Positions 1 through 9,440 of a stretch of DNA of 54,234 nucleotides are shown piece by piece. Within the stretch, counting starts at the first letter, position 1. Each line of letters starts with the position of its first letter. The position numbers and the translations under genes were made by a program. The notes beneath the pieces are model-generated. The model worked only from the letters and a program-made list of their open reading frames with translations, did no database searches and was not told the origin of the DNA. This DNA is from Chromatiales bacterium (lineage in GTDB: Bacteria > Pseudomonadota > Gammaproteobacteria > Chromatiales > Chromatiaceae), in NCBI GenBank assembly GCA_030145485.1, contig JAQYVP010000017.1, positions 1-54,234 of the forward strand. The letters run 5' to 3'.

Positions 1-327
1 TGTATGCTGCCGAATCAAAAAGTCGTGTATGGATATCGCGAGGGTGATGAAAAGGGTGAAAATATCGGTGACTTTACATCCCCACTGAAGATGTTTGAGT
101 ATATGGCTCACAGGAAGCCAATCATAGCCTCAGATCTGGAAGTATTAAAAGAGGTGTTAAATGATGAGATAGCAGTATTTGCTGACCCGGCAGATGAGAA
201 TCAATGGATCGATGCGATTGATCGCTTAACAGATAAAGATCTAAGAGAGACGATATCGCGAAAAGCTCTCGAGGTTTTCAAAAATTACACATGGAAAAAC
301 AGAGCAAACAAGATTCTCAGCTCTTGA
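1..327 (+). CDS. Glycosyltransferase, C-terminal part (truncated by window edge)
   Basis: The reading frame is open from the first base and ends with TGA at 325-327, so only the last ~108 residues are present. The segment has the look of the C-terminal Rossmann half of a GT-B (family 1/4) glycosyltransferase: the stretch SPLKMFEYMAHRKPIIASD near residues 26-45 matches the nucleotide-sugar binding region of that family, in which a proline and a glutamate (here in PLKMFEYMA) contact the donor. It ends in a helical tail typical of these enzymes. It probably adds a sugar to lipopolysaccharide or another glycan, consistent with the ADP-heptose genes next door on the opposite strand. Substrate cannot be told from this fragment. 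Confidence 0.75.
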   Translation, partial: CMLPNQKVVYGYREGDEKGENIGDFTSPLKMFEYMAHRKPIIASDLEVLKEVLNDEIAVFADPADENQWIDAIDRLTDKDLRETISRKALEVFKNYTWKNRANKILSS

Positions 328-337
328 TCAATGAATG

Positions 338-402
338 GTGACTATTCAGGACCTGTGGGATCGTTAGTCATTTGCTCATTTTAGAAGATGCTGAATAGTT
401 AC
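338..402. repeat. Short remnant of the 170-bp MITE family (family 1)
   Basis: The 65-bp segment starts GTGACTATTCAGG and ends AAGATGCTGAATAGTTAC, the same inverted ends as the full elements at 12937, 51661 and 53063, but the interior is deleted. It is flanked by AATGAATG and AATGATAG, an imperfect (6 of 8) target duplication. It sits between the convergent glycosyltransferase and gmhA. Confidence 0.65.
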
Positions 403-412
403 AATGATAGTT

Positions 413-982
413 CTATTGACTGAAATGCCTGTCAATCATCTCGCACAGGATATGCCCGATGAGAATATGCATCTCCTGAATGCGGGGTGTCTCTGTTGAT
501 GGCGCCACGATATTGATATCGCACAGCTGCTGCATGGCGCCGCCGCCGTTTCCGCTTAGGCCGATGGTGGTGCAGTAATCGCCTCCCTGTTCAAGGGCCG
601 CTATGACATTATCGCTGTTACCCGAGGTGGAGATGCCGATCAGCAGGTCACCGGGGGAAGCCAGTGCTTCGACCTGCCTGGAGAACAGCTGCTCGAAACC
701 GAAATCATTACCGATGGATGTCAGCGCAGAGCTGTCAGTGGTCAGTGCAATTGCCGGCAGGCCGCGGCGCGTGTTGCTGTGAAAGCGACCTGTTAGCTCC
801 GCCGCGATGTGCTGAGCATCCGCGGCGCTGCCGCCATTGCCGAATAACAGGATCTTGTTGCCCTTGTCGAGAATACTGATCGCTATTTCGCAGCCTCTTT
901 GAATATCAGGGAGCAGCATCTCTCTGCTCATTTCAACGGTCTGCAGGTGATTCTCGAATACAGTCTCGATCACGGTTTTCAT
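413..982 (-). CDS. gmhA: Phosphoheptose isomerase (sedoheptulose 7-phosphate isomerase)
   Basis: A 189-residue SIS-domain protein. It converts sedoheptulose 7-phosphate to D-glycero-D-manno-heptose 7-phosphate, the first step of ADP-heptose synthesis for the LPS inner core, in the cytoplasm. Visible motifs are the phosphosugar loop [16 protein letters not shown] (residues 47-62), with a His and Glu expected at the metal/catalytic site, and the second loop [10 protein letters not shown] (~116-125); length is normal for GmhA. Its start overlaps the stop of hldE by four bases (ATGA type), so it is the last gene of the heptose operon. The related DnaA-binding protein DiaA has the same fold, but the location next to hldE, hldD and gmhB supports GmhA. 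Confidence 0.92.
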   Translation of the reverse strand: MKTVIETVFENHLQTVEMSREMLLPDIQRGCEIAISILDKGNKILLFGNGGSAADAQHIAAELTGRFHSNTRRGLPAIALTTDSSALTSIGNDFGFEQLFSRQVEALASPGDLLIGISTSGNSDNVIAALEQGGDYCTTIGLSGNGGGAMQQLCDINIVAPSTETPRIQEMHILIGHILCEMIDRHFSQ

Positions 983-2397
983 AATGCGCGTATCGTCTCA
1001 ATTGTAGAACTGGTGCTCTTGCCGTCGATAAAGGGCAGCACGATGGTCTCGTCGGCAAACTCACGTCCGACAATCTCCTCAACACTGTAGTCACCACCTT
1101 TGACCAGCAGCTGCGGCGAGATGCTCCTGATGAGGTTATGGGGAGTCTCCTCCTCGAAGATTACCACGTAATCGACAGCCTTGAGGCCGGAGAGCACAAA
1201 TGCACGATCCTGTTCGTTATTGATGGGCCTGTCGTCGCCTTTCAGTTTTCTCACAGATGCATCGGAGTTGAGTCCGATGACCAGGATATCTCCTAGCTCT
1301 CTCGCCTTGCACAGGTAGTGGATATGACCGGCATGGATGATATCAAAGCAGCCGTTGGTGAAAACGATTTTCCTGCCGCGACGTTTTTCAGTCTCCAGGA
1401 TGGGTTGCAGACTGTTGAGGCTGACAATCGATTGCTGACTATTAATCGTAAGCTGTTCACGTGACTGATAGCGTTGAATCTCGTCGATGGTGACTGTGGC
1501 GCTGCCGAGTTTGCCGACAACCACGGCAGCGGCGGCATTCGCCAGTTCGGCAGCCTGCTTGAGTGTACTGCCGCTGGCCAGTGAGTAACCCAGGGTGGCG
1601 AGTACGGTGTCTCCAGCGCCGGTCACATCGAATACCTCGATGGCATGCGCCGGAAACTGCGCGAATTCGTCATCGCTGATCAGCGACATGCCCTTGTCGG
1701 AGAGGGTAATCAGCACATTGTTGATACTGTGTTGGCTGCGCAGCAGTTCACCGGCCTTGCTGATGGTCTGTTCTTCGTCGGGATCGATGCCTGTGGCGTC
1801 CAGTGTCTCGGTCCTGTTGGGTTTGACCAGCCAGGCGCCCGCATATTTTGCGTAGTCGCTCCCCTTGGGATCGACCAGCGCTCTGATGCCGTGACTATTA
1901 CACAGCTCAATGGCCTGTTGAGTAAAAGAGGGAGTCAGCACGCCTTTGGCGTAATCGGAGATGAGGACGATGTCGCAGGCTTCGAGATGCATTTGCAGCG
2001 CAGCCAGCATCAGCTCTTCAGTGGCAGTGCTGACGGGGTCGGTGCTCTCCTGGTCGTAACGCACAATCTGTTGATGTGAGGCTATGACACGGCTTTTGAT
2101 CGAGGTTTGGCGTGTTTCGTCGGCAATGATGCCGCTGGTATCGATGTGCTGATCATGCATCAGCTGTATGAGGGTTTCAGCAGTCTGGTCGTCTCCGCTG
2201 ACGCCAATAACGCTTGCCTTGCAACCGAGAGAGACCAGGTTGTTGATGACATTTCCCGCGCCGCCCAGTGAGCGCGACTCCCTGGTGACATTGACAACCT
2301 GCACAGGCGCTTCGGGTGAAATGCGTTTACACTCGCCCCACAGATAATGGTCCAGCATCAGGTCGCCGATGACGACGATATGTGGCTGCTTCGCCAT
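979..2397 (-). CDS. hldE: Bifunctional heptose 7-phosphate kinase / heptose 1-phosphate adenylyltransferase
   Basis: A 472-residue two-domain enzyme. Residues 1-~320 are a PfkB/ribokinase-type kinase, with the signature [14 protein letters not shown] at 257-270 (catalytic Asp in GAGD); residues ~343-472 are a nucleotidyltransferase with [13 protein letters not shown] (346-358), where HAGH is the HxGH nucleotide-binding motif. The kinase makes heptose 1,7-bisphosphate and, after GmhB removes the 7-phosphate, the second domain makes ADP-heptose. Both domains are full length, so it is the fused enterobacterial-type enzyme. It overlaps hldD by one base upstream and gmhA by four bases downstream, indicating translational coupling. 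Confidence 0.96.
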   Translation of the reverse strand: MAKQPHIVVIGDLMLDHYLWGECKRISPEAPVQVVNVTRESRSLGGAGNVINNLVSLGCKASVIGVSGDDQTAETLIQLMHDQHIDTSGIIADETRQTSIKSRVIASHQQIVRYDQESTDPVSTATEELMLAALQMHLEACDIVLISDYAKGVLTPSFTQQAIELCNSHGIRALVDPKGSDYAKYAGAWLVKPNRTETLDATGIDPDEEQTISKAGELLRSQHSINNVLITLSDKGMSLISDDEFAQFPAHAIEVFDVTGAGDTVLATLGYSLASGSTLKQAAELANAAAAVVVGKLGSATVTIDEIQRYQSREQLTINSQQSIVSLNSLQPILETEKRRGRKIVFTNGCFDIIHAGHIHYLCKARELGDILVIGLNSDASVRKLKGDDRPINNEQDRAFVLSGLKAVDYVVIFEEETPHNLIRSISPQLLVKGGDYSVEEIVGREFADETIVLPFIDGKSTSSTIETIRAL

Positions 2398-3398
2398 CAG
2401 ATCTGAAACAGGTTGTATTGATGAATGTGGCGGATCTCCTCAGTGTAGGCTTGCACACCCTTCTCTAAAGTGAACCGAGGCTGGTAGCCCAGCTTGTCAG
2501 ATGTCTCGGATATATCCGCCTCGGTATGATTCTGGTAGGCGGCGGTGTAGGGATTGTCGATATACTCAATCTCTGCATCCGTCCCCAGCGAGTTGTTGAG
2601 GCAGGTGACGATATCCTTGAACTGGCGCGCCTTGCCGCTGCCGACATTGAATGTGCCGCTGACGCCGCTCTCCATCGCCAGCAGGTGTGCATTCACGACG
2701 TCATCGATATAGACGAAATCCCGCATCTGCTCGCCATATTTGAACAGGCGTGGCTGCTTGCCATCCAGTATCTGCAATCCAAGCTGCAGGATCATCGAGG
2801 CTGTTTTCCCCTTGTAATTTTCGCCGCTGCCATACACATTGAAGTAGCGAAAGCCGGTGATCTGCAGATGCGGGTTGCTTTGCTTGTAGTGCTCGACATA
2901 GCGGTCCATCATCACTTTGGAGAAGCCGTAGACATTTGCAGGCTGCTCGTTTTCCCCCACACGATTTGGCGCCGGGGTATTGCCGTAGGTGGCGGCGCTG
3001 CTGGCGTAGATCATGGGTGCATTTTTTTCGGCACACAGATCCAGCAGGTCGGTGAAGGCGTTCAGGTTGGTCTGCACCATCAGCAACTCATCGAGTACGG
3101 TGGTGTCTGAAATCGCTGCAAAATGGATCATGTAGTCGAACTCAATCGCCCGCAGACGTTGTATATCATCAGGAGTGTTGATGTCGCCGGCGATGACATG
3201 GCCATGGAAATTGATCAGGTTCTTGAAGTGGCCGAGACTGGTGATGTTGTTGTTTGGAAAGCGTTTGTCATCACGGAAGCGGTCAAACACAATGACATGG
3301 CAAGCGGGGTGCTGCTGTTCGATCGCCAGCGCCAGCTGACTGCCGAGAAATCCAGCGCCACCGGTAATAACGACACTCTTGTTTGTCAGGTCAAGCAT
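2397..3398 (-). CDS. hldD: ADP-L-glycero-D-manno-heptose 6-epimerase
   Basis: A 333-residue extended short-chain dehydrogenase that inverts C6 of ADP-D-glycero-D-manno-heptose. The N-terminal NAD(P) loop is GGAGFLGS (residues 13-20), the Ser before the catalytic Tyr lies in the YASSAATYG stretch (~140-150), and the Tyr-x3-Lys pair is in YGFSK (~170). The motif RYFNVYGSGENYKGKTAS follows the pattern of this family. It lies between gmhB (29 bp upstream) and hldE (1-bp overlap), completing the set needed for ADP-L-heptose. Nothing unusual is seen. Confidence 0.95.
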   Translation of the reverse strand: MLDLTNKSVVITGGAGFLGSQLALAIEQQHPACHVIVFDRFRDDKRFPNNNITSLGHFKNLINFHGHVIAGDINTPDDIQRLRAIEFDYMIHFAAISDTTVLDELLMVQTNLNAFTDLLDLCAEKNAPMIYASSAATYGNTPAPNRVGENEQPANVYGFSKVMMDRYVEHYKQSNPHLQITGFRYFNVYGSGENYKGKTASMILQLGLQILDGKQPRLFKYGEQMRDFVYIDDVVNAHLLAMESGVSGTFNVGSGKARQFKDIVTCLNNSLGTDAEIEYIDNPYTAAYQNHTEADISETSDKLGYQPRFTLEKGVQAYTEEIRHIHQYNLFQI

Positions 3399-3427
3399 GA
3401 TAACTCCTCCTTATTCAGGCTCATTGT

Positions 3428-3940
3428 TCAGCGGAGCAGTGCAGCCAGTTCACCAGGCGAACTGATTTTATGCTGTGCCGTTGTTGTTTTGTTGTTATCT
3501 GGAACGAAGAAAACGGTATGGCCTATGCCGGCTTTCACTGCAGCCTCGATATCGCGTTCACTATCTCCAATCATCCATGAATTGTCGCAGTCTACATCAA
3601 ATTTATCAATTGCCTGCAGAAACAGCTCGGGCTTTGGTTTTCTGCACTCACACTGATCGCTGTCCGTATGCGGACAGTGAAACACAGCATCAATAATGAC
3701 ACCCTGCTGAGCAAGCTCGTTTTTCATCCACTGTGTCAGCTTTTGAAAATCATCCTCTGTGTAGTAGCCACGTCCGATGCCGGACTGGTTGGTGACGATG
3801 ATCAGCAGATATCCCAGTTGCTGCGCATGGCGCATTGCCGGGATGATTTCCTCGACGAATGTGAAATCCTCGATTGTGCCAACATAGCCGGTGTCGATAT
3901 TGATGACGCCGTCGCGGTCAAAAAAAACGGCCCTGTTCAT
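3428..3940 (-). CDS. gmhB: D-glycero-beta-D-manno-heptose-1,7-bisphosphate 7-phosphatase
   Basis: A 170-residue HAD-superfamily phosphatase. The N-terminal DxDx(V/T) motif is FFDRDGVIN (Asp8 nucleophile, Asp10 acid/base), the Thr/Ser motif is VTNQSGIGRG, and the zinc-binding loop CPHTDSDQCECRKPKP is the diagnostic feature separating GmhB from other HAD proteins. The acidic motif IGDSERD near residue 133 binds Mg. It removes the 7-phosphate between the two HldE reactions. It lies 3 bp downstream of metY and upstream of hldD. Confidence 0.94.
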   Translation of the reverse strand: MNRAVFFDRDGVINIDTGYVGTIEDFTFVEEIIPAMRHAQQLGYLLIIVTNQSGIGRGYYTEDDFQKLTQWMKNELAQQGVIIDAVFHCPHTDSDQCECRKPKPELFLQAIDKFDVDCDNSWMIGDSERDIEAAVKAGIGHTVFFVPDNNKTTTAQHKISSPGELAALLR

Positions 3941-3943
3941 GAT

Positions 3944-5218
3944 TCAGGAGACTTGATCGAGAGCCTGGCTGACATCGGCGATGATATCGTCAATATTCTC
4001 GATGCCGGCCGAGATGCGCACCATGTCCGCGCTGACGCCGGCAGCAGTCATTTCCTGCTCATTCAGCTGCCTGTGCGTGGTCGATGCCGGATGACAGGCC
4101 AGGGACTTGGCGTCGCCGATATTGACCAGGCGGAGAATCATCTGCAGGGCATCGATAAACTGCCCGCCGGCTTCAAATCCTCCGTGTATGCCAAAACTCA
4201 GTATTCCGGAAGCTTTGCCACCGGTGAATTTTTTACAAGCCTGGTAGTAGGGGCTGTCAGGCAAAGTTGCATAGTTGACCCAATCGACTTTATCATGGCT
4301 GTCGAGATAGGCAGCGAGTTTTTCTGCATTCTCACAGTGTCTCTCCATGCGCAGACCCAGAGTCTCGAGGCCTTGCAATATTTGAAAAGAGTTAAATGGC
4401 GAGATGGCGGCGCCGGTGTTTCTTAGTGGCGCTACGCGGCAGCGGCCAATGTAGGCGGCAGGCCCCAGTGCTTCTGTGTAGACAACGCCATGGTAGGAGG
4501 GGTCGGGTTCATTCAACATGGCGAACCTCTCCCTGTTGGCGACCCAGTCGAAGTTGCCGGAGTCAATGATGATGCCTCCGATCGAGGTGCCGTGTCCGCC
4601 GATATATTTGGTGAGTGAATGGATGACGATGTCGGCGCCATGATCAATTGGACGGCAGAGATAGGGGGTGGCAACGGTGCTGTCGACGATCAGCGGGACG
4701 CCGTTTCGGTGAGCGATTTCTGCGAGTTTCGCCAGGTCGACAATGTTGCCTGCAGGGTTGCCGATCGATTCACAAAAAACGGCGCGTGTATTCTCGTCGA
4801 TGAATTTTTCAAAGCCGTCGTGATCATCCGCCGACACCATGCGCACCTCGATTCCCTGCCTCGGCAGGGAGTGGGCGAAGAGGTTGTAGGTGCCGCCATA
4901 GAGCTGGCTGGTGCTGACAATATTGGTTCCCGTTTCACAGATGCACTGGATAGCATAGGTGATTGCAGCCATGCCGGAGGCAACGCCCAATCCTGCAATG
5001 CCGCCCTCCATCGCCGCCAGGCGTTGTTCCAGTACATCCGTGGTTGGATTCATGATGCGGGTATAGATGTTGCCCGGAACTTTCAGATCAAAAAGATCTG
5101 CGCCATGTTGTGTGTCGTCGAATGTATAAGAGGTGGTTTGGTAAATTGGAACGGCGGCTGCCTTGGTCGTCGCTTCAGACTCATAGCCATGATGTAATGC
5201 CAGGGTTTCAAGTTTCAT
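3944..5218 (-). CDS. metY: O-acetylhomoserine sulfhydrylase (direct sulfhydrylation)
   Basis: A 424-residue Cys/Met-metabolism PLP enzyme beginning MKLETLALHHGYE. It should condense O-acetylhomoserine with sulfide to give homocysteine. The PLP lysine lies in VIHSLTKYIGGHGTSIGG and the family YxR motif in NIYTRIMNPTTD; the ~425-residue length and internal insert fit MetY rather than MetB/MetZ (~390). I chose the ATG at 5218 because a GGAG sequence precedes it by about 8 bases. The frame stays open upstream to 5425, but that extension lies inside a mobile repeat (5255-5493) and does not resemble the family. Its stop is 3 bp from gmhB, so it appears to lead the heptose operon. A second homologue, metZ, is at 51879. 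Confidence 0.9.
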   Translation of the reverse strand: MKLETLALHHGYESEATTKAAAVPIYQTTSYTFDDTQHGADLFDLKVPGNIYTRIMNPTTDVLEQRLAAMEGGIAGLGVASGMAAITYAIQCICETGTNIVSTSQLYGGTYNLFAHSLPRQGIEVRMVSADDHDGFEKFIDENTRAVFCESIGNPAGNIVDLAKLAEIAHRNGVPLIVDSTVATPYLCRPIDHGADIVIHSLTKYIGGHGTSIGGIIIDSGNFDWVANRERFAMLNEPDPSYHGVVYTEALGPAAYIGRCRVAPLRNTGAAISPFNSFQILQGLETLGLRMERHCENAEKLAAYLDSHDKVDWVNYATLPDSPYYQACKKFTGGKASGILSFGIHGGFEAGGQFIDALQMILRLVNIGDAKSLACHPASTTHRQLNEQEMTAAGVSADMVRISAGIENIDDIIADVSQALDQVS

Positions 5219-5254
5219 GAGGATATTCTCCGGGTGATTATTATGGGTTTTTTT

Positions 5255-5493
5255 GTAACATCTCAATAAGTCCGTGTATTGTTCGAGTATGCGTAGTATC
5301 GGGATCAGCCTTTCAGGGACGCGTGAATACGTCCATGGTCGCTTCCGGCATCCTGCCTCTGGCGACATTAATACATCCATGTATGTCATAAGCTCTGATA
5401 AAACATCCCTGTTTTCGACCGCCATGGAAGGCGGAAAGCCCTGAAAAGCAGACTCCCAATCCTACTGCCTGCACGGTGCTATTGAGATGTTAC
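5255..5493. mobile_element. MITE, 239 bp, family 4 copy a (GTAACATCTCAATA ends)
   Basis: The element begins GTAACATCTCAATAAG and ends CTATTGAGATGTTAC, so the terminal inverted repeats are 13 bases. It is bordered by GTTTTTTT at 5247-5254 and again at 5494-5501, a perfect 8-bp target duplication. It has no open reading frame of its own. Its interior is the reverse complement of copy b (20627-20848), including the module with CATCCATGTATGTCATAA. It lies 36 bp upstream of the metY start and so separates msbA from the heptose genes. GTAA ends and 8-bp duplications are features of IS66-family transposition. Confidence 0.85.
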
Positions 5494-5563
5494 GTTTTTT
5501 TGTGTTCTGATCCTGTTTATTATTATGTCCTGTTTCGGGGTGGAGCGGATAGCTTTACTCCTC

Positions 5564-7345
5564 TCATTTTTCCGGACTGTTTGCGGAAGACTCCAGATTC
5601 CCGGTTTGATAGAGCTGACGATAGAGTTCGGATTCCTCCAGTAACTCTGTATGGGTGCCTATGGAGTAGATCTCGCCATTTCGCATGACATAGATGACAT
5701 CGGCGTTGATGATGGTCGAGAGTCTGTGTGCAATGGTAATCGTGGTCTTGCTGTTTTTCAGCCGCACGAGAGACTCTTCGATCAACTCTTCGGTTTTGGT
5801 GTCCAGGGCCGACGTTGCTTCGTCCAGGATCAGTAACGGCGTATCTTTAAGAAATGCGCGTGCGATGGCCAAACGCTGCCGTTGTCCACCGGAGAGTGTG
5901 GCGCCGTCCTCTCCAAGCTGGGTGTTGACTCCTTCGGCAAGCAGGCTGATAAACTCTTCTGCATTTGCGAGTTTGATCGCCTCTTCGATACGCTCCATGG
6001 TTGGAAGCGGCGACAGGCCGTAGGTGATATTGGCGAGAACAGTGTCGTTGAAAAGGACGATATCCTGACTGACAATAGCAATCTGTTCGCGCAGACTTTT
6101 GAGTTTGATATCACGCAGATCCATGCCGTCCAGGGTAATGGATCCCTGCTCAATGTCGTAGAAGCGAGGGATCAGATTTGCAATGGTTGTCTTGCCGCTG
6201 CCAGAGTGTCCCACCAGCGCAATATTCATCCCCTTCTTCATCTCCAGGTTGATATTTTTCAGGACCTGTTTGTCTGCACCCGGGTAGCTGAAGGAGACAT
6301 TGTGAAACCTGATATCACCTTTCACATTGGTCAGTTCATACTCTCCCTGGTCCTTCTCTCTCTCTACGTCCATCAAATCAAAGATTGACTCGGCAGCCGC
6401 AAGTCCCTTTTGCAACGGCTGCATGACTGAGGCAAGGCGTTTTGCCGGGGCGAGAGTCAATCCCAGGGCGATATAAAAGGCAAACAGATGACCGATTGAT
6501 TGTTGTTCCTGAATGGCGTACAGGGTGCTGAGGACGATGACGACACTGACACTGATTGCAGCGATCAACTCTACCGTGGCGGTATTGCCGGCGCCGGCAA
6601 GGAGAGCTTTTTGTTGATACTGGCGTATGCGGTTGGCGACTTGAAAAAAACGCTGTTTCTCATACTTCCGCCCATCGTGAATCTTGACGATTTTGTGTCC
6701 TTTGATGCTCTCCTGGAGAATATGCGTCATCTCGCCCAGACTGTGCATGTTGACATGACTGAAGCGGCGCACCCGTTTGGAGAATGCTTTTGCGACCAGG
6801 AAGATGGGAGGGAAAATAATAAAAATGCTGAGTGTCAGCTTCCAGTTGAGATAGAGGGCGTAACTTAGCAGCACCACCACCATCACACTATCCTTGATCA
6901 GAGTCATGACGGTGCTGGTTGCCGCAGATGTCACCATGGTGACGTTGTTGGTGACCTTTGACATGATGCTGCCCGAGGAGTATTTGTCGTAATAGTGAGT
7001 CGGCAGATGACACAGTAGATCAAACAGGTTGGTGCGAAGATCCAGCACGATCTTGCCTGAAATCCAACCCATCATCCCCTTTGACAGCAGCATCAATAGA
7101 CCTCGAGAGAAAAACAGCAGTATCAGAAGTCCCAATGTGACCTTCAGGCTGTCCATGTCTTTTGCAACAAAACCGCCATCGAGCAGAGGTTTGGAGAGAG
7201 CGGGGATGCCGGCCTCGGAGAGGCCGAGTAGAATCATTGCGCCAATGGTGATAGCAAACTGTTTCCGATAGGGCTTGAGGTAGCGAAGCAGCCGCAGATA
7301 AGTCGTTTTTGAGCTTGGCTTGTTGTTAGAGGTTGGGGTTTTCAC
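5564..7345 (-). CDS. msbA: Lipid A export ATP-binding/permease protein
   Basis: A ~593-residue ABC half-transporter: six membrane segments in residues ~20-300, then a nucleotide-binding domain with Walker A GHSGSGKT, signature LSGGQRQR and Walker B LLILDEATSALD followed by the His switch in IAHRLSTI. The homodimer flips core-lipid A across the inner membrane. The frame opens at 7402, but I place the start at GTG 7345, giving VKTPTSNNKP and a normal length; this GTG is two bases after the dgkA stop (TAG TT GTG), indicating coupling. MsbA next to dgkA and the heptose genes makes an LPS-envelope neighbourhood. Confidence 0.92.
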   Translation of the reverse strand: MKTPTSNNKPSSKTTYLRLLRYLKPYRKQFAITIGAMILLGLSEAGIPALSKPLLDGGFVAKDMDSLKVTLGLLILLFFSRGLLMLLSKGMMGWISGKIVLDLRTNLFDLLCHLPTHYYDKYSSGSIMSKVTNNVTMVTSAATSTVMTLIKDSVMVVVLLSYALYLNWKLTLSIFIIFPPIFLVAKAFSKRVRRFSHVNMHSLGEMTHILQESIKGHKIVKIHDGRKYEKQRFFQVANRIRQYQQKALLAGAGNTATVELIAAISVSVVIVLSTLYAIQEQQSIGHLFAFYIALGLTLAPAKRLASVMQPLQKGLAAAESIFDLMDVEREKDQGEYELTNVKGDIRFHNVSFSYPGADKQVLKNINLEMKKGMNIALVGHSGSGKTTIANLIPRFYDIEQGSITLDGMDLRDIKLKSLREQIAIVSQDIVLFNDTVLANITYGLSPLPTMERIEEAIKLANAEEFISLLAEGVNTQLGEDGATLSGGQRQRLAIARAFLKDTPLLILDEATSALDTKTEELIEESLVRLKNSKTTITIAHRLSTIINADVIYVMRNGEIYSIGTHTELLEESELYRQLYQTGNLESSANSPEK

Positions 7346-7347
7346 AA

Positions 7348-7728
7348 CTACCAGGATCCTGACAGCCGGGGTAACAATACCAGCAGCCACACACAGGTAC
7401 ATAGCAGCAGCGCAACAAAGACCGCTGCCGAGCCAATGTCCTTTGCGCGGCCTGACAATTCATGCTGTTCCTCCCCGATTCTGTCGATTGCATTTTCAAT
7501 TGCAGAATTCAGCAACTCCACCAGCGGCACCACCAGCCAGCTGCCAAGCAGCAGGGCGCGTTCGACACCGCTATCTCCCGCATAGAGAGCCAGCGGTATC
7601 AGCAGCAGGGAGGCATAGATCTCCTGGCGGAATGCCTCCTCGTGTTTGAAACAGGCGGCAAACCCCTGCATCGAGTAGCCAAAGGCGTTGTTCAGGCGTT
7701 TGATGCCGGTGGCATTCTGATTTCCCAT
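7348..7728 (-). CDS. dgkA: Diacylglycerol kinase
   Basis: A 126-residue integral membrane enzyme with three hydrophobic segments. The family signature VELLNSAIENAIDRIG is intact at ~68-83, containing the conserved Glu and Asn residues of the active site; the N-terminal EEAFRQE motif is also present. It phosphorylates diacylglycerol released during envelope glycan synthesis so that it can re-enter phospholipid synthesis. It is separated by two bases from msbA. Upstream, between it and gcvPB, lies a copy of the CTCTCGC repeat family. Confidence 0.95.
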   Translation of the reverse strand: MGNQNATGIKRLNNAFGYSMQGFAACFKHEEAFRQEIYASLLLIPLALYAGDSGVERALLLGSWLVVPLVELLNSAIENAIDRIGEEQHELSGRAKDIGSAAVFVALLLCTCVWLLVLLPRLSGSW

Positions 7729-7740
7729 AGTTAGGGAGTC

Positions 7741-7943
7741 CCGGTCTCAGACTGACGAGGCATGAAAAAAACATTTTCTCTCGCCAAGGCGCTAAGACCG
7801 TAAAGGTTTTTCTTGGCGAGCTTTGCGCCTTCGCCTGCATGGACGTCAGGTGAGGGGCGTGAGCAGGACGTGGAAGCTTTGCGAGAGTGATTTTTGAAAA
7901 TTGACATATTTGTAAACATGTTAGTCACTCAAGGATTACTAGG
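7741..7943. repeat. Repeat family 2, copy a (CTCTCGC...GCGAGAG)
   Basis: The core at 7778-7887 starts CTCTCGCCAAGGCG and ends GCTTTGCGAGAG; it is flanked by arms GGTCTCAGACTGACGAGG on the left and TTGTAAACATG...AAGGATTACTAG on the right that also occur around copy d (17011-17260). The right arm overlaps the stop codon of gcvPB. It lies in the gap between gcvPB and dgkA. No reading frame is evident. Confidence 0.8.
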
Positions 7944-9393
7944 ATTCTGGTGGCTGCCAGCGCAGGTCCAGTTCACGCGCCGCTTTGACATCGTCGAGGC
8001 GTTTGACCGGCATGCTGTGCGGAGCGGATGTGACGATCTCCGGCTGGTGTTCAGCTTCATGGCGAATTTTTTGCATCACTTCGACAAAGTTGTCCAGCTC
8101 TTCCACAGACTCGGTCTCGGTCGGCTCGATCAGCAGGCATTCTGGAATCAGCAGTGGGAAATAGGTAGTTGGCGCATGCACACCGTAATCGAGCATGCGC
8201 TTGGCAAAATCCATGGTGCTGACACCGAGCTCCTTCGCCTCGTTTTTCAGCGTGATGATGAACTCATGACTGGCTCTGCGTTCGGGATAAGCGGCCTGAA
8301 AGCCTGAATCTATCAGCAGTTTCATCAGGTAGTTGGCATTCAGGGTTGCGTATTCGGCAACACGCACCATGCCCTCGCGTCCGAGCATTTTTGCGTAGAT
8401 GTAGGCGCGCAGCAAAACACCCGAGTTCCCTCCAAAGGCGGTGAGCTGACCGATGGATTGAGGACGCTCTGTTTGCGTCAGCCACTGGTAGCTGTCGCCG
8501 TCATAATCGACCATCGGAACCGGAAGGTAGGGGATCAGGCGTTCACTGACGCCGACAGGGCCGGCGCCGGGTCCGCCGCCTCCATGCGGTGTCGAAAAGG
8601 TCTTGTGCAAATTCATGTGGATGGCGTCAAAGCCCATATCGCCGGGACGCACCTTGCCGAGGATGGCATTGAGATTGGCGCCGTCATAGTAGAGCAGCCC
8701 TCCGGCCTGGTGGACCAGGTTGGAAATTTCACGGATACGGCGTTCAAAGACCCCGACTGTGGATGGGTTGGTGAGCATGATGCCGGCTGTCTGTGGTCCC
8801 AGCACACTTTTCAGGGCGTCGATGTCGATATCGCCATCCTTTTTGGTCGGGATTTCGCGCACCTTGTAACCACACATGACCGCAGTGGCGGGGTTGGTGC
8901 CGTGTGCAGCATCGGGGACGATAATTTCGCTGCGCCCAGTGTCGCCCCTGGCATCATGATAGGCTTTTATCATGGCGATGCCGGTAAATTCTCCCTGAGC
9001 GCCGGCTGCCGGTGTCAGTGAGACTTCGCGCATGCCGGTGACCTCTTTGAGGGTCTCCTGCAACTCGTACATGCAGGCCATGAACCCCTGGCTGTGGCTC
9101 TCCGGTGCATAGGGGTGGCGCGCCAGGAACCCGGGCAGCATCGCGAGCGTGTTGCAGCCGCGCGGATTGTACTTCATGGTGCATGAACCCAGCGGGTAGA
9201 AATTTGTGTCGATGGAGAAGTTGTTGCGCGACAGGCGCGTATAGTGGCGCACTGTCTGCATCTCCGACACTTCCGGCAGGGCGGCAGGCTGTTTGCGCCG
9301 CAGTGATTCCGGAATGGATCCCAGGGAGGCCGGGTTGCCGGGAGCCTGGGCAGTCGCACGTCGTCCGGATTGTGATTGTTCAAATATCAGCAT
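7939..9393 (-). CDS. gcvPB: Glycine dehydrogenase (decarboxylating) subunit 2
   Basis: A 484-residue PLP subunit of the split P-protein of the glycine cleavage system. It carries the PLP lysine in the segment [17 protein letters not shown] (about residues 265-282), the glycine-rich stretch characteristic of the C-terminal half of P-protein. With GcvPA it decarboxylates glycine and passes the aminomethyl group to lipoyl-GcvH. The start [10 protein letters not shown] is typical of the subunit. It is preceded by gcvPA, but 311 bp of repeat DNA separate them. Its TAG stop lies in the arm of a repeat. Confidence 0.96.
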   Translation of the reverse strand: MLIFEQSQSGRRATAQAPGNPASLGSIPESLRRKQPAALPEVSEMQTVRHYTRLSRNNFSIDTNFYPLGSCTMKYNPRGCNTLAMLPGFLARHPYAPESHSQGFMACMYELQETLKEVTGMREVSLTPAAGAQGEFTGIAMIKAYHDARGDTGRSEIIVPDAAHGTNPATAVMCGYKVREIPTKKDGDIDIDALKSVLGPQTAGIMLTNPSTVGVFERRIREISNLVHQAGGLLYYDGANLNAILGKVRPGDMGFDAIHMNLHKTFSTPHGGGGPGAGPVGVSERLIPYLPVPMVDYDGDSYQWLTQTERPQSIGQLTAFGGNSGVLLRAYIYAKMLGREGMVRVAEYATLNANYLMKLLIDSGFQAAYPERRASHEFIITLKNEAKELGVSTMDFAKRMLDYGVHAPTTYFPLLIPECLLIEPTETESVEELDNFVEVMQKIRHEAEHQPEIVTSAPHSMPVKRLDDVKAARELDLRWQPPES

Positions 9394-9440
9394 GAGGTAA
9401 TGTCTTTTATTTATCTACAAGGTATGAAAGAGACTCTTTT

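Noticed and set aside
413-982. DiaA (DnaA-binding) instead of GmhA
   Set aside because: diaA would be expected next to yraN/dolP, where it is absent; this gene is coupled to hldE in the heptose operon.
2526-3110. Long frames opposite hldD, metY, ftsZ and other genes
   Set aside because: They are antisense to well-supported genes, lack ribosome sites and have no recognisable domains.
5219-5425. N-terminal extension of MetY by 69 residues
   Set aside because: The frame is open, but the DNA belongs mostly to a mobile repeat (5255-5493) with a target duplication; a ribosome site precedes ATG 5218 and the family starts there.
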